This document shows, piece after piece, positions 54,421 through 64,000 of a DNA stretch of 64,000 bases (positions are counted from its first letter, which is position 1; every line of letters starts with the position of its first letter). This DNA is from Apus apus. Its lineage: Eukaryota; Chordata; Aves; Apodiformes; Apodidae. A program made the translations under genes and the position numbers. The stretch is taken from positions 1,426,001 to 1,490,000 of the forward strand of contig NC_067305.1 of NCBI RefSeq assembly GCF_020740795.1. The letters run 5' to 3'. The notes under the pieces are model-generated. The model did not search any database. It was not told the origin of the DNA and saw only the letters and a program-made list of their open reading frames with translations.

Positions 54421-57400
54421 CTGCAGGAAGGAACGGAGAGCACGGGAGTCAGCGGGGCTCGGGGGGGACAGCAGCCAGCCCTCACCCCCTTGGCAGCTCG
54501 GTGAGCCACACAGGGCTGCAGCCTGAGGAGGGCTGGAGGGTGCAGAGCTGCAGGACCCTCTCCCAGGAGCCCTGCAGCACCCCTGGACACCCCTCACCAC
54601 AGGAGATGCCCAGGGTGGAGACTGCAGCCCGGCACATGCTGTGTCCTGAGGGACCCCGGTGCCCCCCCACCTTGTCCAGTGAAGCTCCTGCTCCTCAGCC
54701 CAACCCACAGCCCTGAGCCCAGCACCTTCATGACCCTTTTGATGGCATCAATGGCCGCATCCAGGAGCGAGCAGGCCCGGGGCTCGTCACAGCAGTGGTC
54801 TGCATGCCTCAGGCACAGGAAGAGGATGTAGGCTGGCAGGTCTGGGAGGGCCCAAGGGCTGCTCTGTGGTCTGTAGTCTGCAGGGGAAAGAGGACAGTTA
54901 GCAACCAGGCAGCTACAGAAAGCTGGTCCTGAGCCAGGCAACGTTGGAAGGATGAGCCCACATGGAGGTTGGCAAGAAACCCTAGCAGGGACCAAGCTGG
55001 GGTAAAGGGTCCCCATCTCTCCAAACCCTACCTGTGATGATGGCCTTGATGATGCGCCCTTGGTCCTCCATCCTCCATGCCAGCATAGCCTGAGACAGCC
55101 CAGCCTGAGGCAGGACCATGGGGGACCAGGACAGGGCCACAGTAGATGCTGCCAGTTCCTGTGCTGGCCCAACAGCCTCTCTCTTTGCTGTGGGAGAGGA
55201 GCACAGGTCACATCCTGCTGTGTCCTGTGCTGTGGGGCCCAGATCAGGGCCCTTCAGCTCAGTCCAATGCACCTCAGCATCTGTTTGGGGGGACTCTGCT
55301 CCCCACACTGGGTGATGCTCCAGCCTCAAACCAGGATAGTGGTCATGGGGCTAGCAAGCCCCCCCATCTCCCTCCAGTGCAGGAACTTGCCTGTCAGCTC
55401 CTGGATCTGCTTTGCATAGGCTCTCAGCTGCTTCTGGAGCTTCAGTGTGGTCCTCTCCTGCTTCTCCAGCTTCTGGGACAGTTCCTGGGCAGAGACAGCC
55501 CCAGCAGGGCTCAGCCAGCCTCCCTCAGCAACACCCCCCAGCACCCACCACAGGGAGCAGAGCTGGGGGTGCAGCAGGGTCCCCTGCATTGCTCCCTAAG
55601 GGGCTGATGCACCAGGCAGTGCCATGGAAACCAGCCCCGAGCCCCGTCCTGCCCATCCCCGTCCCTTACCCAGTTCTCCTCCTTGAGCTGCAGGACGTGG
55701 TGCTGCAGCCCCTCCTGCCCCTGCTGCCGCTGCAGGTCCTGGATGAGAGCTGCCTGCTGCTGGCTCAGCTGCTTGAGGGAGCGGATGTCGAGGTGCAGCC
55801 CTTCCACCTCCTCCTCGTGCTGCTGCTTCTCCTCCTGCAGCTGACTCGCCAGCAGCCTGCACACACACCCAGGGAAACTGAGGCACCGACGTCCTTCAGC
55901 TGCTGCAGCCCGGCCCCTGGGGGGGGGGCTTCTCCCCTAAAGCCCTGAGAACTCTCCTGCAGGGACTCTGGGGGCATCACAGCCCCGGCTTTGCTGCCTC
56001 GGGCTTTGCTGAGCCTCCAGCACTCCTGGCACAGCCAGGAACAGGCTGCACCAGCCCTGCCCTCCCCGTGGGCTCTTCTTGAGCCCAGGGCACCCAGTCT
56101 GCTCATGCAGTGCCTGTTATCAGAGCAAGGCAGGAAAGCACAGCTGGGTGTGCTGGAGAGAAGGGCAGGAGAGCCAGGGCTGCCCCTACCCAGCAGGACA
56201 GCGAGGGACAGGGTGCCCTTGCTTCCCCAGCCTCCCTGGGGCTGCAGGACCTGTAGCACGAGAGGAGGTGGCTGCTTCAAGGAGGATTTGCAGCTGCAAC
56301 CCCAGCCACGGTTGGTTAGAACACCAGGGAAAGTCCCACCAGCAGCATGGACCCCAAAGCCCAGCGTGGGGAACCCAAGCTCAGCTGGGCACCATCTCCC
56401 TGGGCCCACCCTCACCTGTTGGCAGCCTGCACCGTATCGTACGCCCGCTTCAGGTCCTCATCCACTGCCCCCTTCTCTGGGCTCCTGCCCAGCCCCAGCA
56501 TCTCAGCCAAGTTCTGCAGAGAGAGGAGCACAGGGTGAGGCCAGCCCCACCAGCCTGGAGCTGCTCAGGGCAGAGGGGCAGGGGCTCACCCTGCGCTTGA
56601 GGAAGTCCAAGGGTTTCCTCTCCTGCTCCATGGGGGCCTTGCACCTTCGCAGCTCCTCCCGGGTCCGGGCCAGCTCCTCGTTGGCTGCACTGAGCTGCCC
56701 CAGGAGGAGAAGGTAGGCCTTCTCAAAGGGATCCTGGCCCACACCACCATTCAGTGGCACCTCACTGCTGGGCTGGGGCTGCAGCCCCTCTGGCACCGGC
56801 TGCCCGTGCTCCTCTGGCCCCTGGGTGCAGAGATGGAGTTTGGCACAGCAGCCAGTGCTGGGCACCAGCACCAGAACTCCTGCAGATGCCCAGCCAGGAG
56901 CCCCAGAGCACAGCTGTCCCCACAGCCAAGGGAAGGGGCAGTCCACTTGTCACCTCCACCCCACCAGTGCCACCACGAGCCTCAGCCTGCTGGTCAGAGC
57001 CGTCTTGTGAGGGAGCTGTGGACATGGAGGACAAGTAGCTGCTCTCAGAGCCCAAGAAGCTCTCTGTCGAAGGGGACCGTCTCAAGGTGCTTTGCTGAAT
57101 GAGGAGAGAAAGACAAGGTTGCTCCCCCTGCAGCCCAAACACCTGCTGGGCCATCAGCTGGGGCAGAGCAGCATTAGCACCAGGAGGACACCTTGGTTTG
57201 GTGACACCCCAGCAGCAGAGCCGGGGTGCAGAGGGTGCCCTGGCCCGGCTGGCACTGCTCACAAGGAGCTGAAGGAGGGGTAGCCCCAAGCCCCCCCGTG
57301 TCCCTGCCAGCCCCTCACCCTGTGCAAGGCCATCTCGTCCCGCAGGCTCTCGAAGCCCTGCTCCAGGCGGGTGTACTCCCGCACCAGGCTCTGGTACCGC

Positions 57401-60400
57401 GCCCGCTCCTCCTCCAGCTCCTGCCGCAGCCCCTGGCTCTCCCGCGCCGAGCGCTGGTGCTGCTCTGCGGGGACAGAGAGCAGGGAGTGGGGACAGAGCC
57501 AGAACCCCCTGCCAGGGGACACGCAGGAACACACCAAGCCCTCAAGACCAAGGGAAGGGGATGAAGGGAACTGCAGATCCCTTTTACCTTCCAGGTCCTG
57601 CGACTGCTCCAACGTGCGCTGGATCAGGGCGTCCCGCTCCTCCCCCAGCTGCAGCTTCACGGCCTCCACCTCTGCCAAGCGCTGGGGACAGCGGAGGAGC
57701 AGGTACAGGCAGAGCCCTGCCTGGGGCCAGCCCTGCCTGCCGCAGGTCTCCTCCGGAGGCCACCCCACAGCAGGACACACAAGGTGCTGCCAGATCCCTG
57801 GAGACCCCCCACGGAGCCCCAGCAGAGCAAGCACATCCCCCTGCCAGACCAACCTGCCGGAGCTCCTCGACCTCCTGGGCCAGGCAACTCTTTGCATGGT
57901 GCCTCTCCAGCTCAGCCAGTCGCTCCTGCAGCTGCTGGACCCGAGCATCCCGGGCCACATCCTCCCGCAGGAGCTGCAGCTCAGCCCGCAGGCGCTGCAC
58001 CTCCTGGGCATGGGCAGCAGTCAGCCCCGACAGCTGCTCCACCAGCTGCTGCTTCTCCTGGGCCTGGGGACAATGGGCAAAGCACCTGAGACTGGTGGCC
58101 AGGAACAAGAGCATGTCCCCACTTGTCTCAGCAGTGAGAGCCCCTGCCCTTCTGCAACAAACCTGGGCACTCCACTTCCCATCCATCTGTTTGGAGCCCT
58201 GAGCCTCTGGTAACAACTCAAATAGAGCTCAGGCCTGGGAGAACAGCTCTCCACGCCATCCTACATGAAGCCACTCATGAGCTTTGCCATGGCTCTGCAG
58301 TCCATTGCCCACCTCTTGGCCAGCCCCAACAGCAGTATTTTCCAGCCCTGCTTCCCTCAACTCCCAGAGACAGGATCACACCACAGAAGCCCTTGCCTCC
58401 CCTCCACAGACACCCCCAGAAATGGAGTGGTGACCACTGAAGCAGACACACTCACCCAGATGGCAACAGCAGATGCTGCTGGCAGGAGCACGGTGGAAAA
58501 AACACCCACATGCCAGAAGCGTTCCCAGCACGTGACACTGTGCTGCAAGGCTGCACCCAAACAAGCACCTAGGAGGGTGCCCAGCCTATCCCCAGGGCCA
58601 CATCCATGTGGAGCACCAAACATCCAGGAATGAGACCCTGATGCACGACTCCCACCTGGGGACACGTGTCAGACAGGACCAGCTCCTGCCCCAGAGCCAG
58701 AGGACAAGGCCAGGTGTGGGCTTGGCTGCACAGCGACCCGCAAGCCATGTCCTGCAGGACACACTGGGAGCCAGAGGGGGCTGAAGGCAGCACCCACCTG
58801 CTCATCCAGCCTGCACTGCAGCTGGATCACCTTGATCTCCATGCCCTTGTGCAGCTGCTTGTAGTGCTCGACCGAGCGGGCCTGGACCCGCAGCCGCCGC
58901 AGCTCCCGCCGCGCCCGCGCCCGCCGGCAGCAGCTCTGCAGGAAGACGACGGCCCCGCGCAGGCGGGCGTAGCGGGCGCGGGCCAGCCAGCCCCTGACAG
59001 CAGCCTGGATCACCACGGCTTTCTGGTGCCACACCATCTGTGAGGGGACAGAAGGGACTGTGGCAGCACAGCCACCCCCCTCACCGGTGGCGCCCGCTGC
59101 CCTGCCAGGCTCCCACCTGTCGGTACAGGCGGCGGGCGAACATGCCCCGGGCAAAGGCTTGGATGGTGAGGGCAGCCTGGCGCAGGCGGAGGTAGGAGCG
59201 CCGGGCCAGGACCATCCTCAGGGTCTTCTGCAGCACCACAGCAGCCTTGGTCCTTCTCAGCATCCTGAGCAACCTGCAGGAGGGGCAGAGAGCCAGGCGG
59301 GGGGTGACGGGGCAGCCCAGCTCGTGCCACGGGGCAGCCCAGCTCGTGCCACGGGGCAGCCCCGCTCGTGCCACGGGGCAGCCCCGCTCGTGCCACGGGG
59401 CAGCCCCGCTCGTGCCACGGGGCAGCCCCGCTCGTGCCACGGGGCAGCCCCGCTCGTGCCACGGGGCAGCCCCGCTCGTGCCACGGGGCAGCCCCGCTCG
59501 TGCCACGGGGCAGCCCAGCCCAGAGCCAGGAGCCAGCTCACCCCGCGGCCCAGCTCTGCCCCCGCTCCCCGCCGCCCAGCCCGGCTCACCTGCGGGCCAG
59601 CAGGCCCCGCGCGTGGCGCTGCAGGCAGGCGGCCGCAGCTCGTGCCCGCGCCAGGCGCCGCCGGGCCAGCCAGCCCCGCAGCCACCGCTGCAGGGACGTA
59701 CAGGCCGCCCGCAGCCGCCGGCTCCGCAGCTCCTCCAGCTGAGCCACCTGCCCAGCCTGGAAAAACACCTTGTTCTTCCCACAGCGGTACTTGCTGGGAT
59801 CCTGCGGGCAGAGGCGAAGTCAGTCCCAGGGATGAGACGTGCCCTAGCCTGGATCCCTCAGCAGTGAAGCTCCTCATGGCACCAAGCCCCTCATCCAGCC
59901 TCCCTGGAGGGCGAGTTCCTCCCCACCTCCCGGCTCAGCCATGGCTGCACCCCCCACTGGGCACCCACACGTGGGGAGAAGCATCTGCAAGGGATGCTCT
60001 GGTCCCCTCCCCCAAGCAGGAGCCTTACTTGGAGCAGCCTCTCCAGGGCAAGGCTGCAGATCTGCTTTGTGTCAGTGCCCATCAGCTCCTCTCTGCTCAC
60101 CAGAGCCCTGTACCTCTCCAAGAACTCCTGGTACGTCCACCTGGGGGGACAGAAGGGTCAGGGGTGCAGGAGAGTGGGAGCACCCAGGGTGCAGCTGAAG
60201 CAGGGGGGTACCTGGAGGGGTAGCCCAAGGCACTGATCCGGATGGTCTCCAGGACCCCGCAGGCTCGCAGCTGCTCCACTGCTCGTCTGGAGTCAAACCT
60301 GGGGCGAAGAGGGGCTGAACTGGAACAGGTGCCAGCCAGCTTGGCACGGCCCCAGCTAGGCAGGAGGGACACACAGCAGAGGGGCAGCAGTGCCCCACAG

Positions 60401-63161
60401 CGTCCCCACCCCAGCACTCACACGAAGGGCTGTTTGGCATCGTTGGGTTTGATGCAGCGGATGTAGTGGGGGGTGGTGCTGCCCAGCGTCTCCATCAGCC
60501 GGTTCAGGGAGGCTTTGAACTGCAGAGGACGAGGCAAGGATGGGCAGGGCCAGCAGGAACACCCTGGGGTTCCCCAGGCCAGGGTCTCCTTGGGGCTAAC
60601 CCCAGCCCTGCTTGCCCAGTGCCCCCATACCTGGCTGGAGATGGACTTCTTGCTCTTGCGGCTGCCGGGCAGGGACCTGCGGCCGGGCCGAGCAGCCGCC
60701 CGGTGCCCGCTGGACCTGCGGGACTGCAGGGACACGGGGCCCTGCCCCTCCTCCAGGAAGAGCTCGGTGAGCAGGGCAGACTGTGCAGAGCAGAGCTGTA
60801 AGAACCAGGCAGACCCCACATCCCCAGTACCCAGGGAGCCGCCACCACCACCAGCAGGGACAGCCCAAGAGACCACAGGCTCCACAGAGGCCAGCCCAGG
60901 GCACAGTCCTGCCCTGAACACTGAAGATGTGCCAGATCCAGCCCCACCAGCTGCTTTGCCCAGGAAAAACCAAAGTGCAAGCCATGGGCACCTTCCCAGG
61001 TGTGCTCTAGTACCCTCCAAGATGTCTCTTACCTTCTGCCATAGCCATACAGGGTGAAAGGGAGAAGTGACAGTGTCACAGACCTGGAAGCAGCAGGACC
61101 CTCCCAGCCCTCTCAGCAAGGACACGGCTGAAGTGTCCCTCAAGATAGGGAAGCCAAAGACAGGGGAACAGGGTGGGGAGCACCCACAACTTAGGGCACC
61201 TTGATGATGGCCAACACTGCCTGGGCTGTGCCAGCAGGCAGAAAGGGAGTCACCCTGCTTGGTTCATGCCTCCTCCACCATCAGCCCTTCCCAGCCCCAC
61301 AGGCTCTGCCCTACACAGCCCCTACTCAGGGTGACTCTCACCTTGCTGGCTCTCAGCAGCCCCACCAGCTCCTCAGGGACAGCATCCCCATTCTTCTCCA
61401 CAAACCCATCACACTGATATTCCACCTGGCAGGAGACAGGACAGGCACCAGCATTAACCAGCAGCTTCCCAGCCCAGCTTGGACAGAGCCCAAGGCTTTT
61501 GGAAAATGTCCTTGCAGGAGTCAGAGGAGCTGCTGGTGGCCACACTGTTTAGCTCCTGCCCTGCTGCAAGGCTGCTGACAGGAACTATCACAGGTAGAGC
61601 TTCCACATTTTTATCCTCAGTTGAAGAGCTGCAGCCCAGCACTCACCTTCCACTGGACCCAGTTCCCAGCCTGGGAGGCTGCAGGAGCTGCCACCACCAC
61701 CAGCTCCAGCCAGGGCTGCCCATTGCTGCAGAACCACTGCTGAGCACCACCACCACCCCCCTCACCAGGGCTGTACTGCCACAGCTGTCCCCACCTTGCC
61801 AGCAAAGTGACAGACCACAAAAGCATCCTTGGGCCTCTTGGGCTTCTGGAAGTGGGAGCTAGTGAGATGGGTCTTGTAGAGCTTCTGGGCCCAACTACCA
61901 TCATTGCCTTTGGGCATCTGAAAGACAAACAGGTCAGAAGGGGAAGCAAGGGGGGGCTGGGGGGAGGGGAGGCACAGCAGCCTGCTCCTGGCACCCCTTT
62001 CCCACCTTGCACTCCTCATTCAGCAGGTCCAGGATGCCAAGCCGACCCTCGATGAGCTCAATGCATGGCTGGTTGTCACAGTAGTCAATGAAGACCCAAG
62101 GGATCTCCTCCATCACATACTCCTCCTGCTCCAGCTTGAAGACATGCTGAAGGGCAGGGAGAGCAGAGCAGGACTGAGGCAGGAGGGGACAAAGGTGGCC
62201 AGCCACCAGGCAGGGGCTTACTCTACAGAAAACACCTGAGCAGCCCTTCTCCTGGACCACAACCACTCGGGGAGAAAGGAAAGGACCATGTCCAGCTCCA
62301 GCAGCCTCCCAGAGCCCATGTGTGTAGCCCCAGCCCCATTCAAGGCAGAGAGCACCAAAAGCACCAGCACAGCAGGGATGTGCAGGGCTCACCCTCACAC
62401 TTCTGGGTGACACTCACCAGGTTGAAGAGCTGCTGCAGCTTCTCGTTGGCATAGTTGATGCAGAACTGCTCAAAGCTGTTGAGCTCAAACATCTCAAAAC
62501 TGCAGGAAGCAGAGACCTGCCTGAAGCAGCTGCTGGCCAGAGCCAGCCCAGCCAGCCACGAGCTCCAGGCACAGGCACCCAGCTGGTCCCATGTCCCAGC
62601 TGGAGCAGCTGGTGGCTGCAGACCCACAGCTGACCATGCCCTTCAGGCAGCCCAGGAGAGGGGAGCAGCTCTTACCCGTAGATGTCCAGGATGCCAATGG
62701 AAGTAGAGTGGCCCTCCAGGGACCGCAGGGCACAGTTCACCCTGCTCACCATCCACCTGAAGACCTGTCCATACATATGCTTGGCCAGTGCATCCCGGGC
62801 TTGGAGTGCCTGCTGCCTGGAGAGGGGCTTCAGGTAGGTCTCGCCAGCAGTGACCAGCTTGCTGTGGCAGAGCCAGTGGATCACCTGGGAGGCCTCAACC
62901 CCCAGCAACGTGCAGAACTGTCCTAGGGCCTCATCAGCAGCCTGCAGAGAGACAGACCTGTCACTGGGGTGGTGGTGAGATGTGGCTCCTGCTGCCAGCA
63001 CAGCTCAAGGGCCAGTTTGGGAGGTGCAGGCAGCAAGTTCTCTCCCACCTCCACAAAGCAGCTGTCCCCACGACGCTCCCTCACTCTGACCACAACGTTG
63101 CCCAGGTGCAGGATGGCAGCCAGGACACTGAATAGCTCCAGCTGGTCAGCCTCAGGGACAC
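52202..63161 (-). CDS. Divergent class V unconventional myosin, 5' part beyond the window
   Basis: Processive actin motor that carries vesicles. Twenty-nine minus-strand exons: 63161-63049, 62941-62676, 62499-62418, 62146-62006, 61917-61795, 61425-61342, 60780-60631, 60519-60422, 60298-60212, 60140-60029, 59801-59590, 59273-59117, 59037-58798, 58063-57854, 57681-57588, 57464-57319, 57094-56954, 56820-56590, 56513-56416, 55856-55670, 55484-55391, 55187-55032, 54877-54726, 54420-54331, 54200-54050, 53230-52957, 52880-52706, 52539-52459, 52360-52202. All phases agree, giving about 1434 residues to a TGA stop. Order: rest of the motor, six IQ motifs, coiled coils, globular cargo domain. Closest family members are MYO5A, B and C, but the sequence is diverged from each, especially in the coils and C-terminus. 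The P-loop and switch I exons lie right of 64000. Confidence 0.93.
53310..53625 (+). mobile_element. CR1 LINE 3' end
   Basis: gaagctggggagggacttct to the tail and the terminal tctgattctatgattctgtg. In a myosin intron, antisense to the gene. Confidence 0.9.
54726..58063 (-). CDS. Class V myosin: coiled-coil stalk
   Basis: Ten exons encode heptad-rich segments such as [40 protein letters not shown] and [20 protein letters not shown], with Gln/Glu/Leu/Arg bias. A Ser-rich break [20 protein letters not shown] corresponds to the MYO5 linker after the first coil. The stalk is shorter than in human MYO5B. The exon ending at 55391 uses a GC donor (ACAG then gcaagt). The last exon of this group, 54877-54726, starts the cargo domain with [20 protein letters not shown]. 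Confidence 0.88.
58798..59801 (-). CDS. Class V myosin: lever arm with six IQ motifs
   Basis: Three exons (59801-59590, 59273-59117, 59037-58798) encode six calmodulin/light-chain sites. Examples are [68 protein letters not shown] and [14 protein letters not shown]. Six IQs is the class V number. Many lysines of MYO5A-C are arginines here, in keeping with the GC-rich locus. A 22-bp minisatellite fills the intron between the first two exons. Confidence 0.93.
59306..59520. repeat. 22-bp minisatellite in a myosin IQ-domain intron
   Basis: About nine near-perfect copies of ggggcagccccgctcgtgccac. It occupies most of the 316-bp intron between the first two IQ exons. The unit has no stop in several frames on either strand, producing long spurious open frames such as [20 protein letters not shown]. 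Confidence 0.95.
60029..63161 (-). CDS. Class V myosin: motor domain exons (upper 50K to converter)
   Basis: Visible landmarks in order: [10 protein letters not shown]; the relay region [66 protein letters not shown]; loop 2 rich in Arg, Lys and Ser ([20 protein letters not shown], then [10 protein letters not shown]); the actin-site strand [19 protein letters not shown]; the SH1 helix [18 protein letters not shown]; and the converter [26 protein letters not shown] differs from the usual FETFEVNS. Nothing in these exons suggests a pseudogene. Confidence 0.93.
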
Positions 63162-63299
63162 CTGGGACACAGCACAGGCATGAGGGACTCCTCAGGCTTC
63201 CCCCACCCCTTGTGGGTCTGACCCCCTGAATCACACAAGCCAGAGGGATGGGAATGGCCCTGGGACACCTGGGACACCCAGCCCTGGGGCAGCTGGCAC

Positions 63300-64000
63300 C
63301 AGCAGCTCAGTGAGGCCTGGATCGATGGGTTGAGGCTCTGCAGAGGGACCTGGACAGGCTGAATTGATGGGTTAAGGGCAACTGAATGAGGTTCAACAAG
63401 GCCAAGTTCCAGGTCCTGCTCCTGGGTCACACCAACCCCAGGAACCACTCCAGGCTTGGGGAACATGGGTTGGAAAATGCCCGTGGAAAAGGACCTGGGA
63501 GTGTTGGTCACAACAGCTGAATATGAACCAGAGAGTGCCCAGGTGGCCAAGGAGGCCACCAGCAGCCTGGCTTGTACCAGCACTGGTGTGGCCAGCAGGA
63601 GTAGGGCAGGGATTGTCCCCCTGTGCTGGCACTGGTGGGGCCAGACCTGGAATCCTGGGGTCAGTTCTGGGCTCCTCAGCACAGGAAGGACACGGAGGGG
63701 CTGGAGCATGTCCAGGGAAGGGCAGTGGAGCTGGGGAAGGGGCTGGAGCACAAGTGTGAGCAGGAGCAGCTGAGGGAGCTGGGGGTTCAGCCTGGAGACA
63801 AGGAGGTGAGGGGAGACCTGCTGGCTCTGCAGCTGCCTGAGAGGAGGTTGGAGCCAGGGGGGTCGGGCTCTGCTCCCCAGGAACAAGTGATGGGACAAGA
63901 GGAAATAGCCTCAGGTTGTGCCAGGGGAGGCTGAGATTGGATCTTGGGAACAGTTTCTTCCCCAAAGAGTTGTCAGGCCCTGGCCCAGGCTGCCCAGGGC
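63300..64000 (+). mobile_element. CR1 LINE, runs off the right edge
   Basis: About 700 bp, same subfamily as 16376-16828. In the myosin intron 5' of the first exon seen here, antisense to the gene. Confidence 0.9.

Noticed and set aside
59060-60223. 387-codon plus-strand frame opposite the myosin
   Set aside because: Shadow of the 22-bp minisatellite and GC-rich antisense of myosin exons with good splice signals.

Overview
The window looks like GC-rich, gene-dense bird DNA, probably microchromosomal. About thirty chicken-repeat-1 (CR1) LINE 3' ends lie in both orientations, introns are short, there are several GC-rich minisatellites, and two pieces resemble an avian LTR fossil. No RNA gene or CRISPR array was seen. 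CR1 also occurs in turtles and crocodilians, so bird is the likeliest but not the only reading.

Five protein genes can be read by joining exons whose splice sites and phases agree. (1) About 30974 to 11054, minus: an EAAT5-clade glutamate transporter (SLC1A7/8/9 group), ten exons, 500 codons, last coding exon unresolved. (2) About 41352 to 33151, minus: PRAM1, a FYB/ADAP-family haematopoietic adaptor with a proline-rich region, a helical SH3 domain and YDDV motifs. (3) 42921 to 44614, plus: POLE4, a histone-fold subunit of DNA polymerase epsilon, complete in four exons behind a CpG island. (4) 48750 to 50802, plus: a PRR22-like proline-rich protein, four exons, 540 residues. (5) 63161 to 52202, minus: a divergent class V myosin, 29 exons, about 1434 residues, complete at its 3' end; its N-terminal motor exons lie beyond the right edge.

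Layout: 1-10500 is mostly intergenic, with CR1 copies, a 34-bp tandem repeat and a 440-bp GGAA tract. 10500-31000 is the transporter, whose introns hold most of the repeats. 31000-41400 is PRAM1. 41400-44600 is the CpG island and POLE4, divergent from PRAM1. 44600-48700 is repeat-rich. 48700-51000 is PRR22-like, tail to tail with the myosin that fills the rest.

The genes do not form one pathway. The main interest is evolutionary. PRAM1 sits directly beside an EAAT5-like transporter, and its relatives FYB1 and FYB2 lie on the same human chromosome arms as SLC1A3 and SLC1A7. The myosin looks like a class V paralogue distinct from MYO5A, B and C. Both may be whole-genome-duplication copies kept here and lost in mammals (inference). 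A second structural point is a near-identical inverted CR1 pair that brackets transporter exons 6 and 7.
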